The notes: generated by a model from the letters alone, not told the origin. Counted from the first letter of the stretch, positions 38,796 through 50,080 are shown. The stretch is 64,000 nt of DNA from Gossypium raimondii (GCF_025698545.1 NC_068567.1:4154001-4218000); one strand, 5' to 3'. Translations and numbers: made by a program.

Positions 38796-38799
38796 CATG

Positions 38800-39590
38800 C
38801 TGTTCACACTTTGAGACTCTTCATGCAACTCAAGCAGCACTAATGACCTACATAACCATTCGGTTTTCAAAGCAGCATCAATTCATGTTCACACCATTTC
38901 AACCGTTCAACTCTATGAACATTCAGCTAATCTTCAAAGACCAATGAATTGGCTGTTCGGGAATGCAAATGTCACAATGTGAACAAGGTTGTTGGCCTCA
39001 TCAACGTCTAGAAACTCTCAAGGGATGCCTTGAACAAATTAATGGTCATTAAGCACATTAAGTCTGGTTGTATTTCATGCCTATTTGGCTGGTTCTTTGT
39101 ATAGCCTATAAATACTAGGCTTGAAACACTTTGTAAGGCCTTTTTTTTTTTGACAAATTTTATATACTATTGTGAGTGTTCACTCTCTTTGTTCTCATCT
39201 GACTCAAATTAACTTATCAAGCAACCCTTGTGGCATCAATTTGTTTCATTCTTGAACTTATCACTTCTTCGAAATGTGGTGTTCAACCCCTTATACTGAT
39301 TGGTTCCTATCTTTCTTGATAGAGGGTCACGGTTCTTGTTACCTTCTCATAACCATCTTAAATGCTAATATAAGAATTGGGTCAATATTTTTTCTATAAT
39401 ATTGGTTCATTTGTAAGTCCTTAAACCGAATTCAAACTTCTCCAATTCTCATCCATCAAAACACCCATTTGCTTGCCATCCATTCACGTTTCAACCTTAT
39501 CAAGTACATTACTTTGATACTTCTTAATTTCGATCGGGAACTCTTGCGACTCATAATCATCAAACGAATACGAGCTCGCATCACATACTT
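38800..39590. other. LTR-like non-coding DNA with a TATA-type promoter
   Basis: No gene. Around 39,100-39,240 there is a promoter-like arrangement (gcctataaatactaggc, then a T-rich run, then a CT-rich leader) like the U3/R of a plant LTR. With the gypsy tail at 37.7 kb this suggests the remains of a retrotransposon 3' end, but I could not define LTR boundaries. Confidence 0.35.
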
Positions 39591-39599
39591 CATGTTTGC

Positions 39600-40085
39600 C
39601 TAACTCCAGTCCAACCCGAAATATAAGCTTAAAATTTTGCTTAAACTCGCCCATATTTATAAATAACTAACTCAAGCCCATTTTAGGCCCCACCTTTATT
39701 ATTTTTTTAATTTTTTAAAAATATTTATATTATATTATTTTAATATTTAATAATTTTATACATTCTTTATTCATTAATTTTTTTTTCTATAATCATATTA
39801 ACATTATATATTTAGTATAGGTTTATTTTTTTTAATATGTTCTAAATTACATAATATATAAAAATAACATAATATAAAATGTTATAAACTTAAAAACAGG
39901 TTGGGTTGGGTCAAGCTCAAGCCTTAAATGTTCAAGCTCGAACCCAACCCATATTTTAAACGGGCTTAATTTTTTTATCCTAGCCCATTTTTCGAGACTA
40001 ATATTTTTACTCAAATCCTCCCAAATTTTGAGCAGACCTTTGGGCTTGGACGGGTAGCTTGACCCATGAACAGGTCTAGCTATGT
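39600..40085. mobile_element. Decayed interspersed repeat
   Basis: It contains the recurring phrases 'aacccaacccatattttaaacgggctt', 'agcccatttttcgagac' and the ending 'gacccatgaacaggtctag'. Related text appears near 23,100-23,720, 29,090-29,460 and 990-1015. It is probably a non-autonomous transposon family. No coding content. Confidence 0.4.
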
Positions 40086-40444
40086 GGAGTCAGGTATCCA
40101 CAAATATCCAAATAACAAATGTAGATCTATTTGAGGAGGTCTATCTGCTCCGAATCTGATAGTAATTTTAATATCTAAATCCAAATATTATTTGAATCCA
40201 CTAGAATAATATCACTTTCCCCACATAATTAATATCTAGTATGATTAAATATTCTTGTCAAATTAATAATTTAATATTTGTATTATAAATAATGGAAAAA
40301 TTGATAAAAAATATTAAATAATGGATAATTTTTACATGTTCATAAAATTAATATTCATATGATGTTTGTTTTTGAAACTTAACCACATGGAATTGGTAAG
40401 CATGGAATGTTACATCCCATGATAATCGCAGTCGAATAAAGCAA

Positions 40445-40450
40445 CACGTG
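40445..40450 (+). promoter_or_regulatory. G-box/ABRE core (CACGTG)
   Basis: The sequence acacgtgtcgg contains CACGTG and the ABRE core ACGTGTC, 267 bases upstream of the small heat-shock protein start codon and just before the heat-shock elements. Known as a bZIP site in ABA and stress responses; use here is inferred. Confidence 0.45.
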
Positions 40451-40472
40451 TCGGCCTGAAGATTAATATCTG

Positions 40473-40500
40473 GAAACTTCAAAATTTCCCGAGAAAATTC
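40473..40500 (+). promoter_or_regulatory. Heat-shock elements, gapped array in 5-bp phase
   Basis: GAAacTTC lies at 40,473-40,480 and GAAaaTTC at 40,493-40,500. Their half-sites start at 40,473, 40,478, 40,493 and 40,498, all multiples of 5 bases apart, the spacing HSF trimers require. The array lies about 80-110 bases upstream of a TATA sequence. This fits the heat-shock gene downstream. Confidence 0.75.
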
Positions 40501-40580
40501 TGGTGATTCCACCAGCCTTTTTTTGGCTGTATTGAAACAACACGAACAATCCAGATAAATCCCTTCCCTTCCCACCCAAA

Positions 40581-40590
40581 CTATATATAT
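40581..40590 (+). promoter_or_regulatory. TATA box of the small heat-shock gene
   Basis: ctatatatat lies about 130 bases upstream of the ATG at 40,712 and downstream of the heat-shock elements, the standard order. Confidence 0.65.
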
Positions 40591-40711
40591 TTCACTACAC
40601 ATCTCATTGTATATCACAGCATTGATAAACAAAGATCATCAAATCAAAATCATCCTCAAACTGTTCAACAATTTCGTCTCCCGTTACCAAATTTCCCCAT
40701 TAAAACCAAAA

Positions 40712-41275
40712 ATGAGAATCCCAAATCTCACCAAAGCCTTTATTTTGTTAATGGCAATAACTCTGATGTCAACCCAAGCCAACAGCCTAATCCCTTACAG
40801 TAGATCCTTATGGGACGTGATGCTCGCTGAAGACCCATTCAAAATCCTGGAACAAACCCCAGTGACCGTCCCCAAAGGATCAGAACCCGTCGCTTTAGCT
40901 CGAGCCGACTGGAAAGAAACCCCACGGTACCATGCCATTACCCTGGACATCCCAGGGATGAAAAAGGAGGATTTGAAGATCGAGGTTGAAGAGAACAGAG
41001 TGTTAAGGATCAGTGGAGAAAGGAAAGAAGAACAAGAAATTGAAGGAGAGAAATGGCATAGAGCTGAAAGGACGAATGGGAAGTTCTGGAGACAGTTCAG
41101 GTTGCCTGCGAATGTGGATATGGATCGTATCAAAGCTCATATGGAAGATGGGGTTTTGAGGATCAGTGTGCCTAAAATTGTAGATGAGAGTAAGAAGCAG
41201 TCTAAGGTGATTGACATTGTTCAGTCGGGTGGTATTGGTGAAGATGTCAAGGCAACCTCCCATGGTCATCATTAG
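40712..41275 (+). CDS. Small heat-shock protein, ER/secretory (class IV, 22-kDa type)
   Basis: Single exon, 187 residues from the ATG at 40,712. I prefer this start because it opens a typical signal peptide (residues 1-24, hydrophobic core A-F-I-L-L-M-A-I-T-L), whereas the open frame extends 35 codons upstream into the 5' UTR. The alpha-crystallin domain spans roughly residues 60-158, with D-I-P-G-M-K-K-E-D-L and the closing G-V-L-R-I-S-V-P-K. A C-terminal I-x-I motif (I167-D-I169) supports oligomer assembly. The product is an ATP-independent holdase chaperone predicted to enter the ER. It ends S-H-G-H-H, without a classical KDEL-type signal. Upstream heat-shock elements and a G-box predict heat and stress induction. 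Confidence 0.95.
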   Translation: MRIPNLTKAFILLMAITLMSTQANSLIPYSRSLWDVMLAEDPFKILEQTPVTVPKGSEPVALARADWKETPRYHAITLDIPGMKKEDLKIEVEENRVLRISGERKEEQEIEGEKWHRAERTNGKFWRQFRLPANVDMDRIKAHMEDGVLRISVPKIVDESKKQSKVIDIVQSGGIGEDVKATSHGHH

Positions 41276-43160
41276 ATATTTGATTAATCTACCAGGTTTT
41301 TGATGGATTGATTTCGGGTTTTCATCGTTTCGCCTCGTTACGTAATAATAAGTTGATGTTTATGTGTTTGGTTGAAGTATGATGAAATGGTGATGCTTAA
41401 ATTTCAATATTATCAATATATTAGTATTTCCTTTTCAGATAATTCTGCATCTATCTATGTCTATAACTATATGTTAATTAAATTAAATTATTTGTCTGTC
41501 AAAATTACAAATAAATAAATTTAATTTTACTATATAATAAAATTAGATAACAAACTGATTTAATTTTTCACTTTAATTTCATTAAATTAAATAATAACTA
41601 AAGAAATTAAATTAAAATTTTAAATCATTTCTTTTTACTTGATAAATTATTTAGTGCGTATGATAATTTATGCAATCTATTTTAAGACGTTTTCAGATAA
41701 ACAATTTTTACCATATAATTCTTCTAGATTCATATTTGAACTAGCGAAAGACTTATCGATATATATAATTAGAGCTTAAATTTGTATTTGAATTTCAACT
41801 CTTCATTATTGATTACAAATTATTTAGTATGAAATCTGTCTACTAAAAATACCATGATTTATGTTTTTGTTCAATGATTTTATTATTTGCATGTTAATCT
41901 TATAGGGTATTTTTAGTCCTTATGGGTTAAATTTGTTGACCCAATTCGATCCTATCTGATTTTATGGTCGCTATTATATATTTCATGATAAAAAAGATCA
42001 TCGCTAACAAATAGTAATGGTAACTATTCATCTTTGAGAACGACTGACCACACTCTTTTTTTTTATTAGTCATGTAATACTAATGAGAGGATAATCCTTT
42101 CATAACCTCCTACATTAAACTAGGTGACAGATTATAAGATTCGATATTGAAGCAACTTAAACAAACATTTAAACAAATGTCAAAAGCTAAAAATAAAAAT
42201 AATTTCAATTAAAGGATACCATGGTGTTAGATACACTTAAATGAAGTCAATTAATCCAAAGATTGTCAACTACAAAGTCAGGTTAGATTCTTAGGTTAAA
42301 CTACCAAGATGCTAGACTATGCCTTGAGACAGACACGCCTCTCTTGTTTCATTGTTTTTGTTTCGATGTTTAATGTCTCGAGACTTAACTCTCTACATCT
42401 CGAGGCAAAGCCCATGTTTCAAGTACTTTAAGTTGAAAGATCATTAATTTAGCTTCAATGTTTTATGTCCCGAGACTTGACACCTTATGTCTTAAAACAG
42501 TTTGATCATGTCTGAAATCTCAAGTTTTTATTGTAGAGGTCTTGAGATATGTTCTTGCTGCCTCAATATTAAGTCGTTCACTCTTTTTTAAATATTCCGC
42601 ATTAGAGACACTTTTTGACAAATATGATATACTCTTTGTTAAATTGAGTATACTCCCTTACAAATCGGATATACTCTCTGAAAGATTTACAATATATGCG
42701 ATGATCCTCAAATTTTTTATTTGCCTCCCTTTCTTCCAAACAAGAAGATTCACCTAAGTACCTTTTAAGTAGCCACAAGAAAGCAACAATCTTTGAGGCA
42801 ACCAAGTAACTTCAGCTTGTTCTTTACAAATGCTGTTCCAATTTTTTATGTTTCATTTGAGCACCTTTAAAGCAGGCAAGGTAGGCCAAATATGAGAAGA
42901 CAATAGCAACAAACTAAGGACTAGGGCAAATTATTTTTCTTCTTGGCTTCTAGGGAGTTTGCCACCTTTGTTTCCTTGTTTGACACTTGCATTAAGGTAT
43001 CATCTATATGCATAAAATGGCTTAAAAATTCAATCTATGTTACCGTTCACTTCAAGGGCCAATTAATGGTTTTAATCACTGCTTATTCTTAGGATAGGTC
43101 CTTACAATTAATGGGATAATTGCACTTGCAAGCCATTTCTTACTTACACTTCTTTTTTTT
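41276..43160. other. AT-rich intergenic DNA
   Basis: No gene is visible. Around 42,320-42,550 there are repeated 'ctcgagac' phrases, and at 42,620-42,690 a 'gatatactct' phrase recurs three times in about 60 bases. These look like transposon debris. Short frames here have no domains. Confidence 0.45.
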
Positions 43161-43890
43161 CACTTAGCTACACTTAAGCGCAGAAGTAAAAACGGCATCC
43201 TGAGCATCAAGGATCAAGTAGGGAATCATCTGAACAACCATGAGGATATCAAAGAACATTTGGTTAGTTTCTCTGAGGATATGTGGAGTATGTCTCGCAT
43301 TTCAACATAAATATGTGTGATGTAGCAACGAGGAGTTCTTTATCTCGACAAGCAGCCGACGTCATGAGAAAACAAGCTTCATCAACCGTTTAAAGCCGAT
43401 TATGGAAGAAATAATTTCACCATATCAAAATGCCTTTGTGAGCAATAGGATTATTCAAGATAACATCACTGTTGGAGATGAAATCATAAATACAATCCGG
43501 AAGAAAAGGAAAGGAGGGATCATGGGAGATTTAAAATTGGACAGGCTTAGCTAGGTTTTTATTAAGGAAGTGTTGGTGGCCACTGGCTTCAGCAACAGAT
43601 GGATTAATTTGATTCTAAAGTGTATTGGCTCTGTTAGTTACCAACTCTTGGTAAATAGTGATCAATCCCGGTCCTTTTGCCCACTTCGAGGAATCCGGCA
43701 AGGGGATTCGCCTTACATCTTTATTTTATGTTGCAATGTTCTGTCCCGAGCTCTTGAAAGGGTGGAGGAGCTTGAACATGTACATCGTATCAAGATTAGT
43801 AGAAATAGTTTGCCAATTTCACTTCTGTTCTTTGTTCTTTGTTCTTTGCTGACGATAATTTCATTTTCTTTCGAGACAACATAGAGGAGT
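43160..43890 (+). pseudogene. LINE ORF2 reverse transcriptase, left part
   Basis: Frames between 43,380 and 43,890 give the plant LINE reverse-transcriptase order: L-K-P-I-M-E-E-I-I, Q-N-A-F-V, I-R-Q-G-D and, in a shifted frame at 43,850-43,890, F-A-D-D. Several stops and frameshifts are present. The sequence is interrupted at 43,891 by a copia element and continues at 48,910. Confidence 0.7.
43886..43890 (+). repeat. Target-site duplication, left (GGAGT)
   Basis: GGAGT immediately before the left LTR; its partner is at 48,910-48,914. Confidence 0.85.
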
Positions 43891-44406
43891 TGTTGGTGTT
43901 GGAGGTAGTAGCAAGCTGCTGAAGCTTTGCTTGGACAGCAAGCCTCGAGGCTTGGAGAAGAAACAATCGAGCAAGAAAAACAGAAAGAAAAATACAAGTA
44001 GGAAAACAGAAAAGAAAAGAGATAATTTGAATGAAAAATGAGCCAATTTTCATTAACATTCAAAGAGGCTTAATACCATTACATATATGAGATAACACAT
44101 CACAAAAATAGACAAGTTACCACCTAATCTTGTACCTAACACCACTAAATTACATTGAAACGTGATAATATGACTTGCTCAAGTTGTATTGCTGAATTAT
44201 CAGTCAATCAACATCAAAGATACATCAAAATGTTTACCTACTTAGTTCAATTTGAACTAAATCACAAAAGGCTTAAGGAGTAACAAAATGCAACAAGCAA
44301 ATTAGCAACTTCATTCTCCAACTGCTACACACCACAGCTCGATTTCCAGCATGGCCACCTTTGCATGTCGTGCATGGCCACCTTTGCATGGGAACTAAAC
44401 TCAACA
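43891..44406 (-). repeat. Copia LTR, 516 bp (3' LTR of the minus-strand element)
   Basis: Starts TGTTGGTGTT and ends CTCAACA on the plus strand. It differs from the other LTR at nine positions by my count (seven transitions, two transversions), about 1.7%. Confidence 0.9.
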
Positions 44407-44766
44407 CTTCTTCTTAGTTTCCATGCTAGTGACTCCTAATTCCCTTCTGAATTTAACAAATTTGGACACATTAAGTGCCTTTGTAAAGATATCAGCAATT
44501 TGCACTTCTGAATTGCAATGAACCAGCTCGATTTCATGAGCTTGCTCCATCTCCCTTATGACATGTAGCTTGATGTTGAAGTGTTTTGTTCTACCGTGGA
44601 AGACAGGATTCTTTGCAATTTCAACAGCAGATTTGTTGTCACAGTAGATCTCTGTTGCTCCTTCTTGGATTTGGTTTAGATCAGCTAAGATTTTTGTAAG
44701 CCATATGGCTTGATTCACAGCAGATGCAGCAACAACATATTCAGCTTCTGCTGTTGACTGTGCCAC
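44401..44766 (-). pseudogene. Copia RNase H domain
   Basis: Contains A-E-A-E-Y, Y-C-D-N-K-S-A and H-I-E-L-style spacing, typical of copia RNase H. The frame runs through the polypurine tract and stops a few bases inside the LTR. It is separated from the reverse transcriptase by a frame break near 44,770-44,840. Confidence 0.85.
44407..44420 (-). other. Polypurine tract of the copia element
   Basis: On the minus strand, AAGAAGAAG lies directly before the 3' LTR, where plus-strand priming starts in LTR retrotransposons. Confidence 0.7.
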
Positions 44767-44837
44767 CAGACTTTGCTTCTTAGAACTCTAGCAAAACATG
44801 CCTGAGCCAAGGCTAAATGCATATCCAGATGTGCTCC

Positions 44838-45815
44838 TCATTCATCACATGATCCTACCCAATCACTATCGACATAGCCTATTAACTTCAAGTTTTCAGC
44901 TCTTTTGAACATTACACCATGGTTAATGGTGCCTTTGATGTACCTCAGCACTAATTTAGCTGCTTGAAAGTGTTGATTGTTGCAGCAATTCATGTATCTG
45001 GATAGCACATTAACTACAAACATAATGTCAGGTCTTGTTGCAGTCAAATACAGTAGACTACCAATGAGACTCTTATACCTTGTCTCACAAACTGGTTCAT
45101 CAGTTTCTTGCCTTGATAGCTTCATTCCAACAGCCATTGGTGTGCTTGTAGGCTTGCAATTCTTCATAGAGAACTTGTTCAAGACTGTCATAGCAAAGGA
45201 ACTCTGGCTGAGAAGGATTCCATTAGCTGTTTGCTTCACTTCCATTCCTAGGAAGTAGTTCATTATGCCTAAATCAGACATTTCAAACATATTCATCATT
45301 TTCTTCTTGAAATCATGCAACATGTTCTTATCTCCTCCAGTTACCAACAAATCATCAACATAAAGTGACAAGATAAGTTGAGTCTCAGCTTGATTTTTCT
45401 TTACATACAATGTTGGTTCACTGGCACTCCTCTCGAATTCCAAACTGAGCAAGTAGGAATCAATTCAAGCATACCAGGCTCGAAGGGCCTGTTTCAGGCC
45501 ATACAAGGCATTTCTCAACCTGTAAACCATGTGTTCTTTGCCAGTGACTTCAAACCCTTGAGGCTGCTCAATGTAGATCTCTTCTTCTAAGAAACCATTG
45601 AGAAATGCAGACTTCACATCAAGTTGATGAATGGTCCACTGATGTTGAGCAGCCAAGGCAACTATCATTCTCACTGTATCAAGCCTGGCTACTGGTGCAA
45701 AAGTTTCCAGGTAGTCCAGACCATACCTTTGGCTAAAACCTTTGACAACAAGCCTGGCCTTTAGTTTGTTCAAACTGCCATCTGCATTTTGTTTTGCTCG
45801 ATAGACCCATTTCAC
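44838..45815 (-). pseudogene. Copia reverse transcriptase
   Basis: Two in-order frames give [18 protein letters not shown] (first catalytic Asp) and Y-V-D-D-L-L-V (catalytic pair), followed by the connection region. A TGA interrupts the frame near 45,455, where related elements have Arg (CGA to TGA fits). There is a further break before RNase H. Confidence 0.9.
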
Positions 45816-46141
45816 TCCAATGGTCTTTTTTCCAGCTGGCTTGTCAACCAGCTCTCATGTCTGATTCTTTTGAATCATGCTGATTTTATCAAGCATAGCT
45901 TGTTTCCAGCCTTCATCTGCCTCAGCCTCTTCAAAACAAGTAGGTTCTACTATAGCAAGCTGTGCCCTTTCATAAATTTCATCCAGGGTCCTTGTTCCTC
46001 TCACAGGCACATTATCAACATCCATTTCAGGACCAAGCTGCTCGAATTCAGCTTGATTAAGCACCAGGTCTTCTGAAACTGCCTCTGGTTCATTCTTCTC
46101 TCAGTTCCAGCAAGCCTTTTCATCAAAGACAACCTCTCTGC

Positions 46142-46681
46142 TTACCTGAACTTTGCTTGTAAAGGGATCCAAAACCTGTAGCCCTTTTTATCTGAGCTAT
46201 AACCCACTAGGATACCTGGTTGAGCCCTTTTTGAGAGTTTGTCCCTATTTGCTGTTGGTATTTGTGAATAGCACAGGCAACCAAACACCTTCAGGTGTGC
46301 CAATGAAGGTTTGAAGCCAAACCATGCCTGAAAAGGTGTCTTGTGTGTAAGAGCCTTGGTGGGAAGCCTATTCTGCAGATAAACGGTAATGTTTACTGCC
46401 TCAGCCCACATGGTCTTGGGCAGTTTCTTCTCAAACAGGAGACATCTGGCCATATCCATCAGACTTCTATTTTTTCTTTCAGATACCCCATTCTGCTGGG
46501 GTGTGTACACATTTGTAAGCTGGTGTTTGATACCAGCATCATTGCAAATGGCTTGGAACTGAGCTGAAGTGTACTCAGTGCCATTGTCTGACCTTATCGA
46601 TTTTAGCTTGCAGCCTGTTTGTGTCTCTACAGCAGTTTTAAACTTCACAAACACTTGAGCTACCTCAGACTTGTATTTCAA
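46142..46681 (-). pseudogene. Copia integrase core
   Basis: Contains S-D-N-G-T-E-Y and Q-Q-N-G-V-S-E-R-K, the second Asp and the Glu of the DDE triad; F-I-D-D-F with the first Asp lies just upstream beyond a TAG near 46,691 (TGG to TAG likely). A further TAG near 46,790 separates the integrase from the gag-pre-integrase domain. Between 45,830 and 46,140 lies the degraded linker to the reverse transcriptase. Confidence 0.9.
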
Positions 46682-46789
46682 GAAGAAAATCTAGCAAAAC
46701 CTTGTAAAATCATCAATGAAGAGAATGAAATACCTGCTTTTGCTGAGTGATTCAGTTCTCATAGGTCCACACACATCAGAGTGCACTAG

Positions 46790-47652
46790 CTACAATCTTT
46801 CAGTGGCTCTCCATGCTGAGTTTGTTGGGAATGACAGTCTTGCCTGTTTTCCCATCTGGCACACTTCACACACATCATCATGCTCCACTGAGCTGGTGAA
46901 GTTCTCTGCCAAGCCTTCTTTGGCCATTCGAGCCATTGATCTGAAGTTGGCATGCCCGAGCCTTTGATGCCAAAGCTTGGAATCATCAACAGAGGCTGTG
47001 TATGCTGACTTTGAGTCATTTGGCCAGTGCACCTCAAAGCATTTATCAGTCATTGTGACTGTCATAAGGCTTGATCCACTTGGATCAGTAATGTGGCACT
47101 GTTTGTCCTTGAACACAACAGAATAACCTTTCTCGAGTAATTGAGCTATGCTGAGAAGTTTCTGTCAATCTCAGGCACCAAAAAAACATTTGGAATAATC
47201 TTGTTGCCTGTAGGAGTACATATCAGCACATCTCCTCTTCCTTCAGCCCTTATGAACTGACCATTTCCAACCTTGACCTTGGTTTTGTAACTTCTATCCA
47301 AGGTTTTAAACAAGGAGGCATCTGGTGACATGTGGTTAGTGCAACCACTGTCCAATAACCAGCCTTTTAAGCATTTCTTCTCAGCAGCTAAGCAAGAAAC
47401 AGCAAAGACCTGCTCTTCTTGGTCACTACTGTCCTCAGCTACTCGAGCTTCAACCTTTGGTTGTTGAAATTGACTCTGCCTTGGCTTGGTTTTATTTTTG
47501 CAAACCCTCTCAACATGGCTTTTCTTCTTGTAGTGTTGACATATTGCATCTGGCCTGAACCAGCATCTGTCTTCTAGATGACCTGGCCTCTTGCAATGTC
47601 TGCAGGGCTGGTCATTGCTCCTTGCAGCATCAGGCTTAGGCCTACTTTCCAA
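46790..47652 (-). pseudogene. Copia zinc knuckle, protease and gag-pre-integrase
   Basis: Frame 47,652-47,146 carries a CCHC-type knuckle (C-R-H-C-K-R-P-G-H-L-E-D-R-C) and the protease active site D-S-G-C-T-N-H-M. Frame 47,116-46,790 carries the gag-pre-integrase H-x-R-L-G-H motif and C-x-x-C. A frame break near 47,120-47,150 separates them. Confidence 0.85.
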
Positions 47653-48347
47653 GGCTTTTTGCCTCTTTGAGCATTGGTGTTCGAGGCTTCTATGGCCTTG
47701 GCATTGAATGTACCTTCCTGGTGATCTTCAGCTCTGCTAGCTCTTCTTTGTTCCTGAGCATAAAAGGTGTTAATTAGCTCGGCCAAGGAGATGCTAGCTA
47801 GGTCTCTTGAGTCATCTAGAGAGGATATCTTGGCCACATATCTCTCAGGAAAAGTGGAGAGGACTTTCTCCACTATTCTTGCCTCATCAAAGTGCTCACC
47901 AAAGAGCCTTATACTGTTAACCACTGCCATGATTCTATCTGCATACTGCTTCACTGTTTCTTCTTCCTTCATCTTCAGATTCTCGAAATCCCTTCTCAAA
48001 TTCAACAGCTGTTGTTGCCTTGTCCTCTCAGTACCTTGAAACTCCTCTTTAAGCTTGTCCCAGGCCTGTTTTGGAGTCTCACAGGCCATAATCCTTGTGA
48101 AAATCACATCTGACACTGAGTTCTGGATGCAAGACATGGCCTTATGCCTCTTGGTTCTCTCATCAGTATGTTGTCTGATTTGAGCCACTGTTGGATTGGC
48201 TCTAAGTGGCTCTGGTTCAACATCTGAGTTGACCACCTCCAACAGATCAAAAGCCTGCAGGTAGGTTTTCATTTTAACCACCCATATGTGGTAGCCTTCT
48301 CCATTGAAGACTTGAGGTGCAGCTGGTGAAAAGCTTGATGAAGCCAT
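47574..48347 (-). pseudogene. Copia gag
   Basis: From the Met at 48,347 (M-A-S-S-S-F), the frame reads as UBN2-type copia gag: F-N-G-E-G-Y-H-I-W, then A-W-D-K-L-K-E-E-F, L-L-N-L-R-R-D-F and Y-A-D-R-I. A one-step frameshift near 47,650 detaches the zinc-knuckle part. Confidence 0.85.
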
Positions 48348-48377
48348 AGATTTGTATAACAGATCCCTTAAGAAGTA

Positions 48378-48393
48378 AGCTCTAGATACCAAT
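48378..48393 (-). other. Primer-binding site of the copia element
   Basis: Minus strand reads ATTGGTATCTAGAGCTT next to the 5' LTR. The TGGTATC.AGAGC core is complementary to the 3' end of initiator Met tRNA, the usual copia primer. Confidence 0.8.
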
Positions 48394-48909
48394 TATTGGT
48401 GTTAGAGGTAGTAGCAAGCTGCTGAAGCTTTGCTTGGACAACAAGCCTCTAGGCTTGGAGAAGAAACAATCGAGCAAGAAAAACAGAAAGAAAAATGCAA
48501 GTAGGAAAACAGAAAAGAAAAGAGATAATTTGAATGAAAAATGAGCTAATTTTCATTAACATTCAAAGAGGCTTAATACCATTACATATATGAGATAACA
48601 CATCACAAAAATAGACAAGTTACCACCTAATCTTGTACCTAACACCACTAAATTACATTGAAACTTGATAATATGACTTGCTCAAGTTGTATTGCTGAAT
48701 TATCAGTCAATCAACATCAAAGATACATCAAAATGTTTACCTACTTAGTTCAATTTGAACTAAATCACAAAAGGCTTAAGGAGTAACAAAATGCAACAAG
48801 CAAATCAGCAACTTCATTCTCCAACTGCTGCACACCACAGCTCGATTTCCAGCATGGCCACCTTTGCATGTCGTGCATGGCCACCTTTGCATGGGAACTA
48901 AACTCAACA
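48394..48909 (-). repeat. Copia LTR, 516 bp (5' LTR of the minus-strand element)
   Basis: Partner of the LTR at 43,891. Its inner end carries TA where the partner has the conserved TG, so the terminal dinucleotide has mutated. Confidence 0.9.
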
Positions 48910-48914
48910 GGAGT
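48910..48914 (+). repeat. Target-site duplication, right (GGAGT)
   Basis: Identical to 43,886-43,890. Dropping one copy rejoins the LINE frame (I-E-E then C-I-R). Confidence 0.85.
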
Positions 48915-50080
48915 GCATACGCGTCAAAAGAATTCTTGATCGATACTGTCATCTTTCCGAGAAAGTAATTAATCTTGACAAGTCGACCTTGATAGTTAGC
49001 AGAAATTGTCATCCTAAGTATCGAGAAATTTTCAGAAAATGTTTTGGGGTAAAAGTTGACACAAACCCGAGAAAATATTTGGGCTCTAATTTTGATGAAA
49101 TGCGTTGGAAGGCTGAGTTTTTCCAACCGGTAGTTGAGAGAATTCAGAAGAAGCTTCAAGGATGGAAAGCTAATCTTTTGTGTACAGGAGGTAAGCTTCA
49201 TCATTTGTCATGTTTCAAAGCCCCTGATAAGGTTTGTAATGGTATTGATAAGACCATAAGAGAGTCTTATTGGAATAGTGGTAACGGGAACAGAAAACTT
49301 CATCTGAAAAACTGGGATTGATTATGTCATTTTAAAGAGCAAGGTGGACTCGGGATCAGAAGTACCAAATTGATGAACAAGGCTTTACTAGAAAAACAGG
49401 CTTGGCGTATTTTCAAAAAGTCCAGTTGGATAATGTGACAGAATTCGAGACATAAGCTGGATATATAGAAGAAGATTGGAAAAGATTGGATGGTATAAAC
49501 ACCATGTGTGTGTTGTGTAATTCCCTTACAGAGTCGATAGACCATTTATTTTTATCTTGTTCATTCACAAGATCGGTATGGATGGGATCGAATCTTGGAA
49601 TGAAAACGATGGAAGTAGAGGAACAAAGGGTGGAAAATCTTATCTTACGCATGGTTATCAAGAAGGGACTATCGACGATGGGGATTCAAGAGTAGTGGCA
49701 GGATGAAAACGTTTCTGAATGAATCAATATTCTATGGTGTATTTGGCTGTAGAGAAACCATGGACGGAGAGGATACCAATCAAGAAATGTTGATTATGAT
49801 CAGAGAACTCTTGCTATACGCAAAACAATGAAGGTTGACAGTGGCTATCCAAAAGGAAAAACCTGCAAGCTGCTAGCACAAGTTATGGAGCGGAATATGG
49901 AAGCTCTCAACTGGACGTTACATCCAATAGTTGTAGACATTAAACATCTTAACAATGAAGGTATATTCGAAACCAACATTCACCTTCCGAGGCAATGGAT
50001 TAGAGAGGTCAACAGGTGGGCGAGATATGCGTCAAGACAAAGGACCTTTGTTCAATTGCCTTCTGTTTGAGTTTTACTAG
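48915..50080 (+). pseudogene. LINE ORF2, right part
   Basis: Continues the reverse transcriptase of 43,160-43,890 after the copia insertion: N-L-D-K-S, K-Y-L-G, Q-G-W-K, then A-L-L-E-K-Q-A-W-R near 49,380, and a zf-RVT-like finger near 49,490-49,580 (C-V-L-C...H-L-F-L-S-C). The end (49,828-50,070) reads H-L-P-R-x6-N-R-x-A, like a decayed RNase H tail. Multiple stops. Confidence 0.65.

Larger units (their letters stand above)
43891..48909 (-). mobile_element. Ty1/copia retrotransposon, structurally complete but mutated
   Basis: Two 516-bp LTRs, a GGAGT target duplication, a primer-binding site complementary to initiator Met tRNA (minus-strand TGGTATC next to the right LTR) and an AAGAAGAAG polypurine tract next to the left LTR define the 5,019-bp element. 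On the minus strand the order is gag, protease, integrase, reverse transcriptase, RNase H: the copia order. The coding region is interrupted by several stops and frameshifts, so this copy could not encode its own proteins. It sits inside a LINE reverse-transcriptase pseudogene. Confidence 0.95.

Noticed and set aside
40795..41272. Long minus-strand frames opposite the heat-shock gene
   Set aside because: They are shadows of the strongly supported alpha-crystallin domain coding strand.
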